Shown here piece by piece: positions 1-9,307 of a DNA stretch of 37,778 nucleotides. The notes beneath the pieces are model-generated. The model did no database searches. It was not told the origin of the DNA and saw nothing but the letters and a program-made list of their open reading frames with translations. Positions within the stretch are counted from its first letter, which is position 1. Each line of letters opens with the position of its first letter. This DNA is from a virus. The translations under genes were made by a program, and so were the position numbers. The DNA lies in IMG/VR virus record IMGVR_UViG_3300025128_000134, positions 1-37,778 of that record; one strand, 5' to 3'.

Positions 1-3000
1 AGAGTGGGGTCATCACCACGCCCGGATGGTATGAAGTTGTTTTATATTGCTTCACCAGCCTGTTATATGAATCATCCTTCGCTTGAGCCAAATCGATCTA
101 AGTTTATGACTCGCGATGAATATGTTGATAAAGGTTTGGTAAAATATCAATATGTTCTTAGCACAGACAAGATAGATTCTAAAATTAAAGAGCTTAAGCG
201 TAATTTAAAGAGATTTCAAAAAAGAATTGATAACTTCCAAGGCAGTTTTACTTTAAGTTCATCAGAACTCGCATCAAAAATTGACAGAATAAGTAAATTT
301 AAGGCTGACTTTGAAGCTTTCCTAAAACTTAATGACACAAAATGGGCAGCCCAATACGAACCTGCCGCTAAAAAATCAGGAGAAAGCTGGAAAGATTACA
401 AGAAAAGAAAGAAAAAAGAAAAAAAAGATTTTCAAACGGAAAATTTTGATATTGAAATTGGATTAGATGAAAATTTTAAAGTTGTTTTTGTCACCCAAAG
501 AAAAGAAAAACAAACGGAATGTGAATTTTTAAGAGTTGGATTAAACTGCATAAACGAGACTGTTGCCGTTTTTGAAGATACCACTAGCTCTGCTTACATG
601 TTTTATGCACCAGATATTGGCATAGCGGTTTCTTTAGATAGTGAATATCCTGGAATTAAATTAGTTCAAAAATTCACAGTTCCCATTCCTGAAGCGCATC
701 CGTCAAAGAAAAAAAGTGTAGAAGATCAAGCTAAAGGTATTCAGCCAGAAAAAGAAGAAGAAAAAAAAGAGCTTGAAAAATTAGAAAGCAAATCTTTAAA
801 AACCAAAGAAGAAGTACGAAAAGAAAATGTAGTTTTAAATGATACCGTAAGAAAAAGCAACAAAGCTAAAAAAGTAAAAAGACTTACTTTTCCGACTAGT
901 GATCAAGCGGTTAATGGCTTGGGCAGGATAGCTTTGTCAACGAACACAACTAATGATCTTTTTGGCAACGTATTAGATACAACACCGGTTAAATCTTTAG
1001 CAGTCAGGTATGCACAATGTTTAGGGCCGGCCATAATAAACGACTTAGATCCTAATTTACTTGATTCTTATGATAGAATTGTTGCTGCGCACGATCTTGC
1101 TTACAGCTTGGGGCTTCAAGCACAGGGCAAGGATTTATCTCAAATTGGAATAGAACTTCCAAGGCTGACTTATTCTGATGACCCTTTAAAAGATTTTGCA
1201 TTAACTGCTAAAGCAGAGATTCAATTAAAATTAAATGAAACTTTAGTTCCAATAGTAAAAGATATGATGCAGAATCTAATTAATGCGTGCCAGGGCTTAG
1301 ATCTAGATACGCCAACGGGAGATGAGTCTGGAGGTTTCGCAACACAAGATCCAAATATACCGCTTGATAATTTAGATCCGAATGAGTTCGATAACTTAGA
1401 TAAATTGATGAACTTGCCTGAAAGCCCAAATCTGCCTGGTAGTTCGAATATATTTGATAGTTTCGACGGCCAAACAGTAACAAATTTAAAAACTATTATA
1501 AGAAATATTTTTAATGAGGCTAGCGGAATTCCATTAAGCCCAGCCGGCCTCAAACAATTTAATAATTTACTTGATGTCTTGTCAAATATTTTAAGGCCTG
1601 CTGAAATATGTACTCTTTTATCAGGGGAAGCTAGTGATACTGTATTAACTATTGTCTTGTCATTAGTACAAGGTAGATTAGAATTTAATTTACTATCGGA
1701 GATGTTAAATACTACTGAGGCAGTAGAAAAAATATTTAAAACCCTAGGAGAATATGCAAATTTAAGCTATTGTAGGACTTTTACAGAAGATTTGACACTG
1801 GTATCATTGTTATGCGAGGAAAAACTAAACAAAGAAGCTTATTGTGAAGTATTGCAGCAGAAAGGTTTTACACCTCAAGAATGTGAAGATATTATATTTG
1901 AAAAACTACAAGATGATAAAGATAGACTGCTCATACTATCCGAAATAATTACTAGTGAAAACATTTCTGATTATTTTCAAAAACAGCTAACAGATGATTT
2001 GTGTTCCCCAGGTGCTACAAGTTTAGCTTTGCCAGCCAATGATTTTGTAAGTGATGTAATAAACGACGCATTAGAAAGTGCAATTGGCACAGTTGAGTCG
2101 ACGGTAAATTCAGAGTTACTCGGAGTAACAAATTTATTTGTTTTAGAAGAGGTTATCCCTTATGGTCAAGATCCCGATCTCGGCGGCGACGGTATACGAA
2201 GGCCTCCAGAAATTGGACGTGACTATGCTAATAATAATAATCCAATAGGATTGATTGGCACTCCTCAAGCAGGAAAACCTTTTTTTGAAGCTTCCAGCAC
2301 TGAAGGATCCGCAGGCCAGCCGATAATAGAAAATTGGCCGTATGCCGATCGGATAGTTCGTAATATTTCTCCTTCGTTTAGAGAAAGTATAGAAACCTAC
2401 AAAGATGTAGGACCAATTAAAATTACCGATATCATAGAAAATTTTCCTAAGAGACTTTCAGTTTCTATCAAAGAACTAGAGCAATCCTTAAGAGGTGAAA
2501 TTCAAAATAAGTTTTTAGAGATATTCAAAAATTACGATATGGCTAGCACAGACTCTGAAACAAAAGAAACTTTGAAAAATTTAGCAACGCTCGTAAGCCA
2601 AGTTGATAATAGTATACAAAACAGAAAAATAGAAAGAAATTTAGTTGAGTATCGTCTTCCTTCTTACGGATATCTTCAAAGCGATGAAGCCCAAGAAAAT
2701 AATATACCAATAGACTTTGTTAAATTTATCATAAACAAAATTCCTATACAAAAAAATGGAACTAATGTAAAAACATTAACATTAAATGTTATGGCGAACT
2801 CACCAGATAAAGAAACTTTGAATTTTATAAAAAACTTAGTAGCTACGCCAGAAACTTCTGGTGGTGATTTAGATTTAATACAACAGCCCAACCTTACTGT
2901 GCAGGAGTATAGTTTTGCTAAAATACTTTCAATCGCTTTAAACAGCGCGAATAATGATAAAACAGAAAAAGTAAAAACTGACCTAGAGGATCAATTTTCT

Positions 3001-6000
3001 AAATTGTTTATTTTTGCGCTAGCGCAGAAACATAATGAAGTTCTTCAAGAGTGTTTGAAATCTAGATTTCTTAACCCTATAAGTCTAGATAAATTATCAC
3101 TTGCGCCCCTTACAAAGCACGCACTTAGTTTTATACCTTGTGCCCAGCACCCAGATGTAAATCTAGAACATTTAAAAAAAGGTCTTCTGAATTTTGAATC
3201 AACTGTTCAAGATGTTGCTGATTACTATGCTGATGCGGTTTGTGATGAAAAAGTAAGAGATGACAATGAACCAGACGCCTTCGATGATGCAATTCAATAT
3301 GCTATGATGGTTATATTTATTAAACTTATCGTTGCGGAAACTGTTATTCGAGGTCTATTCTTTTTTTCGCGTTGGGACGCTATCGAGACAATAACAGATT
3401 CTGATATCTTTACTTCTTTAGTAATAATGAAGTTTCGCGATGATTTAAAAAATTCAACGATGGAACAGTTTCTTATTGAAGATTTTGAAGATATCGCTTA
3501 TAAGAAATTATTAGGAAAGGCCGCCGGCAAAGGCTCAATAAAATTTTTAATTAATGAGATTGTTTATGATGATAATTTAAAATTTGGTTTTAGAAGATTT
3601 ACAAATATTAAAGATAGATATTTTAATTTACACGATTTAGTGTTATTAGAAAATTGGTCTGAGGGCGCCCCATCGACGCCGCTTGTTGAAGAAATAATCA
3701 ACAATGCTATATTAGATGGTATAGAGATAGAGCTTACTGATTCAAATATCGCTGTTCTTATAAAGCCGGTAATTTCTTTCTATGAATCTAGATTTAAAAC
3801 TCTGGCTATTAAAATTATTATAAATGAGGTAGCTGTAGAGATGGCCGCTACTGTTAACTCTATTTTTCTAGATGATACAAGAAAAGATATTTCGAATTCA
3901 AGCGTGTTCCTGGCCTCGAACACAATTTTTGATGTTCCAAGCAATATGTTTGATATTGATCAAGCATCAGCAGCTCAAGGCGGCGACCAAGGTATTTATG
4001 AACTTATAAAAAAATACATAGAAAGCCCTGAAAATTATCAATCTGTAGGGGGCATAACAAAAGATTTTGGAGATGTATTAAGTAGTACTGGTCATATGGG
4101 TAGCACCGGCGGAACAATTTTCGTAAATCCTGAAGAAACTTTTGCCAATACCGAAGACCCTGCGTATTTTTATGCCGTGGTAGACTATCTGTATGAAAGA
4201 GAGAGGGTAAAAGAAATAACATCTGAAGGCAATACTTTAAGAAACATATGTCTTGATGCGTATACTCCGGGCTTTGCAAATTATCGTGTAGCTTATCCAA
4301 ACACACATATTGAAAAACAAAAAAGTACGTTTTATGATGCCAGAGGTATGTTGACAGAACTCGGAAAAGCTACTACTAACGGAGGATTTGTATTACAAAA
4401 ATATGTAAGATTTAAATTTAGGAATTGGGATCAATATAGAACTGAGTACGAAAAAAATAGTAATAAGAAGGCAAATCTTTCGGAAGAAAAATTTGAATTC
4501 TTACTTTATGATATTAAACGTAGAAGTCTAGGAATATCACAAAATAAAATTTTAAAAAATCCTTTGTTTGAAGAAATAATAGAAGGACTTGACACCCAAG
4601 TGTGGACAGATGAATTCGGCGTTGTACCCGACGGCCCCGGCCAAGGTCAAGCAGCAGAGCAAACAATTGAAGATGCGTATTCTGACATAGATGAATATCT
4701 AGTATCACATAAACATTTTGATTGGATTTTAAGAATTGCATCAAAAGCACAAGCTTCGAAATATGCTGTTGTTTGGGATTATAATACTGACGAGTTATTC
4801 GAATATATAAAACATGGCGTTCGTTTAGTTTACGTTATGCCTCATAATGTCGGCGGTAATGAAGATTATACCAGTGCCGAGGTTATAAATACATATAGTA
4901 AACTTATTGAAGTAAGTAACAAGAGAGCTGCGATCGGCTCATTGCCGGGAGAAATGTTAGAAGATATTGAACAAATTGAAAATCTATTAATAGGAGTTGA
5001 TCGCCCACAGGAAGAAAAACAATCCTTGTTTAATGAGATTCTACAAAAGAAAATATATCAAATAAGAGAACCGGTCCCAGCTACAATGGCAGAAAATCAA
5101 AAGCTTGGACCCCTCGTCGATCCTTCTAAAATACTCAATGAATTTAAATCTGAAGAATTGCCTCCACGTCCAGCCGGCTATGCTGCTCTCCGAGGTCTCC
5201 GACAAAAGCAAATCGATGACAAAATAGCTGAAGCTATAGCTGCAGGCCATCCCGTTTATCATCCTGACGCGTCCAACCCTGATAGAAGAGACGCGCCGAG
5301 CCACGGGTTCATGGGTGCCAACACTAAGGCAGTAAAAGTCGGCCCGGGCACAGAGCCAGATTTTCGCACCGACGAACAAAAAAGAGCCTCAAATAAAGCT
5401 CGCGAGTCCGCAGAAAGAAGCCCAGCGCGCAACGGACAGGATCCTGGGGAGTACTCCTCAGCAGAGACAACATACAGAGATAATTATGTTGTTGACTATG
5501 AAACTGGAGAGATATTGGCCGGCCGCGGCCAAGATCGGGAAAGAGTGGCCGAAGCATTCGCTAAGTGTCTTAGTTACGCGACCAACGCCGTCGGTGCACC
5601 CGTCGTTTTCAAACTTGAGCCCGAACTTGAGGATAGTTCATATGGACCTATCACAGCCGATATGATTTTACCTTTTATTACAAATTTTGGTATTTTTAAT
5701 GAAGACGAGTGGTTCAAAAAATATAATTATAAAATTACCACTTCGATACCACCGGATTGTGATCCTTATTACGAGGCTCTAAGCCCCCAAGAAAAAACTG
5801 TAAAAAAGATTGCAGAGTTGGAAGCAAAAAATATACCAGGCGGCCTAAGAAAAACAAAAAGTGGACTTTTAATTCCTACAGATAGCTTTTCAATCAACGC
5901 GGATAATAGAGAGTATTTTGATTATATTTTCAGTGTTGACTCAGAGCAAGATGTTAGTGTATCTCACGCAGATTTGGATAATTTTAAGCCAAAAGTTTTA

Positions 6001-7080
6001 CAATCGTTTAGTATTATACCCATAGCAGTTCAAGAAGAAGATTTACAAGAAACAGAACTAGGAAAACAACTTTACGAGAGCAGTATCGATCTTATAAGAC
6101 AATTGGTTTGGAAAGATTATGATTCTAGCGATGAGTCTAATATGTGGCTTTCTGACCCCCAACGCGCTTTCGCTGAGGAAAAGCCGGTAGTACAGAAATA
6201 CGGCGCCGACCCTCAAAATTTAGTTACAGAGTTGCTTGATCAGCCAGTAGTAAAAACGTTAAGCAAGTATGCTTTATCAACCACTAATCTATTGAACTTT
6301 GCTGTTTTGCAAGAAGCGGTCTTTCCATATAATAAAGATTTTGATTTAAACGATATTTTTGCAAGATCTAAACAAGTTATTAATCAAATTTCAAGCAACA
6401 GCAGAGAAGATAAAAATGATTGGTCATCTCCTTTAACACCTGAAGTAATGGCAGGGTGGGAAAATGAAATGGATCGAGCAATGTCAGCGCAAATACCCGA
6501 AGGTGCTTATTATTCTTGGCTCAACACTGTTTTGCCTAAATGGATTTTAAGAACATATCTAAAATCATCAGATCCTTGTATGAGAGACGCGTTTAGACAA
6601 CAAGATATATACGGTTATGACGATAAAAAACTTCCGGAAATTGTATTTGGATCATTATTCACTAACCCGACCGCTTGCGCTGATTTATCTAATGTGCTGG
6701 GTGGCCTCGAAGGCCTCTCTGGCGCAGGAATTCCGCTGCCGGATCTTGATTTAAGAGGAGATAGCGAAGAACGTTGCCTACCTGGAATTAGGCCTGTTCC
6801 GATTTTCCCTCCTGGTCCGCCACCATTTGGATTTTTTGGAAATCCGTTCAAGCCGATCACGGCCCCGGGCCTAACATACATCGCAATGCAATTTCTGACT
6901 GGGTTTGAAGATAAATACTCGAATAGTAATGAAAACATTGAAGAACAAAAATCTGATTTTGAGACCGGCCAAGCAAATCTACAAAACAAAAGTCCTTATG
7001 AAACTGATGTTTGTGCTCCGGATTCTATTTTAAAACAAGATGAGCCTCTAGTTATTGATGAAGCAGAGTTAGGAGAATAA
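1..7080 (+). CDS. Giant putative virion protein, 5' truncated by window edge
   Basis: The frame is open from the first base and the only early start-like codon is a GTG at 4 with no ribosome site, so the gene probably begins upstream. About 2,359 residues are visible and I recognise no catalytic domain. Residues about 45-75 look like a short Lys/Glu coiled coil, and residues about 235-300 are a highly charged Lys/Glu linker. Residues about 1719-1876 form a GC-rich, Ala/Pro/Arg/Gly/Asp-rich disordered-looking stretch. The C-terminus has a Pro/Gly/Phe-rich segment (about 2260-2295) and an acidic tail. No signal peptide can be judged because the start is missing. The stop lies 3 bases before a gp25-like gene, with that gene's AGGAG inside the end of this one, so it sits in the baseplate operon and is probably a baseplate or tail component. 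That role is inferred from position only. Confidence 0.75.
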   Translation, partial: RVGSSPRPDGMKLFYIASPACYMNHPSLEPNRSKFMTRDEYVDKGLVKYQYVLSTDKIDSKIKELKRNLKRFQKRIDNFQGSFTLSSSELASKIDRISKFKADFEAFLKLNDTKWAAQYEPAAKKSGESWKDYKKRKKKEKKDFQTENFDIEIGLDENFKVVFVTQRKEKQTECEFLRVGLNCINETVAVFEDTTSSAYMFYAPDIGIAVSLDSEYPGIKLVQKFTVPIPEAHPSKKKSVEDQAKGIQPEKEEEKKELEKLESKSLKTKEEVRKENVVLNDTVRKSNKAKKVKRLTFPTSDQAVNGLGRIALSTNTTNDLFGNVLDTTPVKSLAVRYAQCLGPAIINDLDPNLLDSYDRIVAAHDLAYSLGLQAQGKDLSQIGIELPRLTYSDDPLKDFALTAKAEIQLKLNETLVPIVKDMMQNLINACQGLDLDTPTGDESGGFATQDPNIPLDNLDPNEFDNLDKLMNLPESPNLPGSSNIFDSFDGQTVTNLKTIIRNIFNEASGIPLSPAGLKQFNNLLDVLSNILRPAEICTLLSGEASDTVLTIVLSLVQGRLEFNLLSEMLNTTEAVEKIFKTLGEYANLSYCRTFTEDLTLVSLLCEEKLNKEAYCEVLQQKGFTPQECEDIIFEKLQDDKDRLLILSEIITSENISDYFQKQLTDDLCSPGATSLALPANDFVSDVINDALESAIGTVESTVNSELLGVTNLFVLEEVIPYGQDPDLGGDGIRRPPEIGRDYANNNNPIGLIGTPQAGKPFFEASSTEGSAGQPIIENWPYADRIVRNISPSFRESIETYKDVGPIKITDIIENFPKRLSVSIKELEQSLRGEIQNKFLEIFKNYDMASTDSETKETLKNLATLVSQVDNSIQNRKIERNLVEYRLPSYGYLQSDEAQENNIPIDFVKFIINKIPIQKNGTNVKTLTLNVMANSPDKETLNFIKNLVATPETSGGDLDLIQQPNLTVQEYSFAKILSIALNSANNDKTEKVKTDLEDQFSKLFIFALAQKHNEVLQECLKSRFLNPISLDKLSLAPLTKHALSFIPCAQHPDVNLEHLKKGLLNFESTVQDVADYYADAVCDEKVRDDNEPDAFDDAIQYAMMVIFIKLIVAETVIRGLFFFSRWDAIETITDSDIFTSLVIMKFRDDLKNSTMEQFLIEDFEDIAYKKLLGKAAGKGSIKFLINEIVYDDNLKFGFRRFTNIKDRYFNLHDLVLLENWSEGAPSTPLVEEIINNAILDGIEIELTDSNIAVLIKPVISFYESRFKTLAIKIIINEVAVEMAATVNSIFLDDTRKDISNSSVFLASNTIFDVPSNMFDIDQASAAQGGDQGIYELIKKYIESPENYQSVGGITKDFGDVLSSTGHMGSTGGTIFVNPEETFANTEDPAYFYAVVDYLYERERVKEITSEGNTLRNICLDAYTPGFANYRVAYPNTHIEKQKSTFYDARGMLTELGKATTNGGFVLQKYVRFKFRNWDQYRTEYEKNSNKKANLSEEKFEFLLYDIKRRSLGISQNKILKNPLFEEIIEGLDTQVWTDEFGVVPDGPGQGQAAEQTIEDAYSDIDEYLVSHKHFDWILRIASKAQASKYAVVWDYNTDELFEYIKHGVRLVYVMPHNVGGNEDYTSAEVINTYSKLIEVSNKRAAIGSLPGEMLEDIEQIENLLIGVDRPQEEKQSLFNEILQKKIYQIREPVPATMAENQKLGPLVDPSKILNEFKSEELPPRPAGYAALRGLRQKQIDDKIAEAIAAGHPVYHPDASNPDRRDAPSHGFMGANTKAVKVGPGTEPDFRTDEQKRASNKARESAERSPARNGQDPGEYSSAETTYRDNYVVDYETGEILAGRGQDRERVAEAFAKCLSYATNAVGAPVVFKLEPELEDSSYGPITADMILPFITNFGIFNEDEWFKKYNYKITTSIPPDCDPYYEALSPQEKTVKKIAELEAKNIPGGLRKTKSGLLIPTDSFSINADNREYFDYIFSVDSEQDVSVSHADLDNFKPKVLQSFSIIPIAVQEEDLQETELGKQLYESSIDLIRQLVWKDYDSSDESNMWLSDPQRAFAEEKPVVQKYGADPQNLVTELLDQPVVKTLSKYALSTTNLLNFAVLQEAVFPYNKDFDLNDIFARSKQVINQISSNSREDKNDWSSPLTPEVMAGWENEMDRAMSAQIPEGAYYSWLNTVLPKWILRTYLKSSDPCMRDAFRQQDIYGYDDKKLPEIVFGSLFTNPTACADLSNVLGGLEGLSGAGIPLPDLDLRGDSEERCLPGIRPVPIFPPGPPPFGFFGNPFKPITAPGLTYIAMQFLTGFEDKYSNSNENIEEQKSDFETGQANLQNKSPYETDVCAPDSILKQDEPLVIDEAELGE

Positions 7081-7083
7081 AAA

Positions 7084-7461
7084 ATGTATGGAATTTCGCC
7101 AAAATTGCCTTTATTAATCGATGACTTAGATGGTCACTATGGATTGACAAAAACTATAAGAGAAGCAGTCAAACAAAATTTTAAAAATATTATATTAACC
7201 GCCCCCGGGGAGAGAGTTATGGATTCTAATTTTGGCGTTGGATTAAGAAATTATTTATTTGAAAATTTTACCACTGAAGTAGCAGAAACTATTAAATTTA
7301 AAATTTCGAACCAAGTAAAAACTTATATGTCTTTCGTAAAAATTAATTCTATCAATGTTAACCAAGGGCAAGACAACTTAGGCACACTGTTTGTTTCGAT
7401 TGATTATTCTATTCCGAGCTTAGGTGCTAACGACACTATGATGATAAATCAAACAGCCTAA
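7084..7461 (+). CDS. Baseplate wedge protein, gp25/GPW lysozyme-like family
   Basis: This 125-residue protein matches the gpW/gp25 family in size and pattern. The hallmark is near residues 35-60: a hydrophobic strand, then TAPGERVMDSNFGVGLRNYL, the usual 'L.T.pGER.m.p.fG.gL..ylFe' signature. In T4, gp25 joins the baseplate wedge to the sheath and central hub; in contractile injection systems it helps start sheath assembly. The fold resembles a lysozyme, but family members are usually structural. The start ATG follows AGGAG (about 7071) at good spacing and only 3 bases after the upstream stop, so translation is likely coupled. It is followed by the gp6-like wedge gene, a common order in T4-like marine phages. 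Confidence 0.88.
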   Translation: MYGISPKLPLLIDDLDGHYGLTKTIREAVKQNFKNIILTAPGERVMDSNFGVGLRNYLFENFTTEVAETIKFKISNQVKTYMSFVKINSINVNQGQDNLGTLFVSIDYSIPSLGANDTMMINQTA

Positions 7462-7501
7462 AAAATAAAACAAAACTAATTAATATTGTTGAGGATATTA
7501 G

Positions 7502-9307
7502 ATGGCAACAACAAACGTAAAAGAATTGGCGATAGATTACACGGCAAGAAATTTTTCTTCTATCAAGGAAGAATTAATAACTTATACCAAGAGATACTAT
7601 CCTGACACATTTAAAGATTTTAATGAGGCTTCTTTCGGCGCCCTAATGATAGATATGGTCTCCTACGTAGGGGATATGTTATCTTTTTATACTGATTACC
7701 AAGCAAACGAAAGTTTTTTACAAACGGCACTAGAGTACAATAATGTAGTTAAATTGGCGCGCCAATTAGGGTACAAATTTAATGCGGCGCCGTCTTCACA
7801 CGGCACACTTACTTTTTATGTATTAGTCCCACCGTCGTCACCAGGCTCGGGCCCCGATCCAGATTATTTACCCGTATTAAAACGAGGTTCTACTTTTTCT
7901 TCAACAAATGGAGCCTCATACATTTTAACAGAAGACGTTAATTTTGCTAACTCTTCAAATGAAGTTGTAGTAGGGCGAGTAGATGATATTACCGGTGCAC
8001 CAATTGACTTTGCTATTAAGGCTTACGGAAGAATTATATCGGGCAAGTTCGCCGCTCTTAATTATGAAATAGGACCTTTTGAAAAATTTAGAAGGCTAGA
8101 AATTCCAGGTGGCCAAACCGTATCAGAAGTTATATCGGTTGTTGACTCAAATGGAAATGAGTATACTGAAGTAGACTATCTCTCTCAAGACGTAATCTAT
8201 CAGTCAGTAGCAAATCCAAATGCGGATCAAAAAATTCAAGCACCCAGTATATTAAAGCCTGTTGTTGTTCCAAGGAGATTCATTGTTGAACGCGAGGGTT
8301 TTAAAACTTATATAATTTTTGGCCACGGGTCAGAATCGGATTTAAGTTCAGATCCTGTTGCGGAACCTAACAAAGTTATACTCAATCTCCACGGAAAAGA
8401 TTATATAACAGACAAAAGTTTTGATCCAAACAATCTCGTGAGTTCTGATAAACTAGGTGTGGGCCCAGCCAATACTACTTTGACAGTTGTTGTGAGAGCC
8501 AATAGATCAGAAAACATTAATTCTCCAGTTGGTACCGTAACCAGAAATAATACTGCAAATTTTTCTTTCAATGGAAAATCCACTTTAAACGGCAGCTTAA
8601 TGAACGGCGTAATTGGCTCTCTACAAATTAATAATGACGACCCGATTATTGGAGATCCCGTTGAAGCTTCAACGGATGAAATTAAACACAAGGCATACGG
8701 AACTTTCCATTCACAAAACAGAGCAGTCACCTTTCAAGACTATAAAAACTTAGTTTACTCTATGCCACAGAGGTTTGGATCGATTGCTCGATGTGCGATA
8801 ACAAAAGATCAAGATTCTTTTAAAAGGAATTTAAATTTATATATAATGTGCAAAAATAATGATGGAACAATGACGAATGCAAATGCGGCCCTTAAATTAA
8901 ATTTAAAAACTTGGATTAATAAGTATAGAATGCTTAATGATAGTATCGATATTTTGGACGGCCATTTAGTTAATCTAGGAGTTGAATTTGAAGTTATTTC
9001 TAGGCGCGGCTTTAATAAGTCAGCGGTGTTAAACAATTGCATTGATGCATTAACAGATTTATTTAAAACTGCTCCGGATATTGGAGAATTTTTAGAAATT
9101 ACAACAATTTATAAAAGATTAAATTTAGTTGAAGGAGTGGCTGATACGGTCAAGATTGATGTCAGACAGAAGATAGGCTCTTTATATGCAGATACATTTT
9201 TTGATATTGAAACAGCATATTCTGCCGATCGCAGATTTATTCGTATACCCAATAATACAATGTACGAATTCAAATATTCAACGGATTTCGAAGGTATAGT
9301 AAGATAA
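7502..9307 (+). CDS. Baseplate wedge protein, gp6/baseplate-J-like
   Basis: This 601-residue protein has the gp6/baseplate-J-type N-terminus. Residues about 10-85 include a segment in which 'FGALMIDMVSYVGDMLSFY' is followed by 'DYQANESFLQTA', the usual 'D.layigd.L.yy.d...NE.fl.TA' pattern. The middle is a beta-rich region typical of wedge proteins. The C-terminal third (about 390-600) contains 'KAYGTFHSQNRAVTFQDYKN', the junction motif before the C-terminal dimerisation part of gp6 relatives. In T4, gp6 forms the inner ring of the baseplate wedge. The ATG is preceded by TGAGGA, and the stop overlaps the next start as TAATG. Its length is close to that of T4 gp6 (about 660 aa), and the gp25 neighbour supports the call. 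Confidence 0.85.
   Translation: MATTNVKELAIDYTARNFSSIKEELITYTKRYYPDTFKDFNEASFGALMIDMVSYVGDMLSFYTDYQANESFLQTALEYNNVVKLARQLGYKFNAAPSSHGTLTFYVLVPPSSPGSGPDPDYLPVLKRGSTFSSTNGASYILTEDVNFANSSNEVVVGRVDDITGAPIDFAIKAYGRIISGKFAALNYEIGPFEKFRRLEIPGGQTVSEVISVVDSNGNEYTEVDYLSQDVIYQSVANPNADQKIQAPSILKPVVVPRRFIVEREGFKTYIIFGHGSESDLSSDPVAEPNKVILNLHGKDYITDKSFDPNNLVSSDKLGVGPANTTLTVVVRANRSENINSPVGTVTRNNTANFSFNGKSTLNGSLMNGVIGSLQINNDDPIIGDPVEASTDEIKHKAYGTFHSQNRAVTFQDYKNLVYSMPQRFGSIARCAITKDQDSFKRNLNLYIMCKNNDGTMTNANAALKLNLKTWINKYRMLNDSIDILDGHLVNLGVEFEVISRRGFNKSAVLNNCIDALTDLFKTAPDIGEFLEITTIYKRLNLVEGVADTVKIDVRQKIGSLYADTFFDIETAYSADRRFIRIPNNTMYEFKYSTDFEGIVR

Noticed and set aside
6615-6989. Antisense open frame of 124 codons (and other minus-strand frames)
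   Set aside because: They lie fully inside long, well-supported plus-strand genes, have no ribosome site or recognisable motif, and reflect composition of the sense strand.
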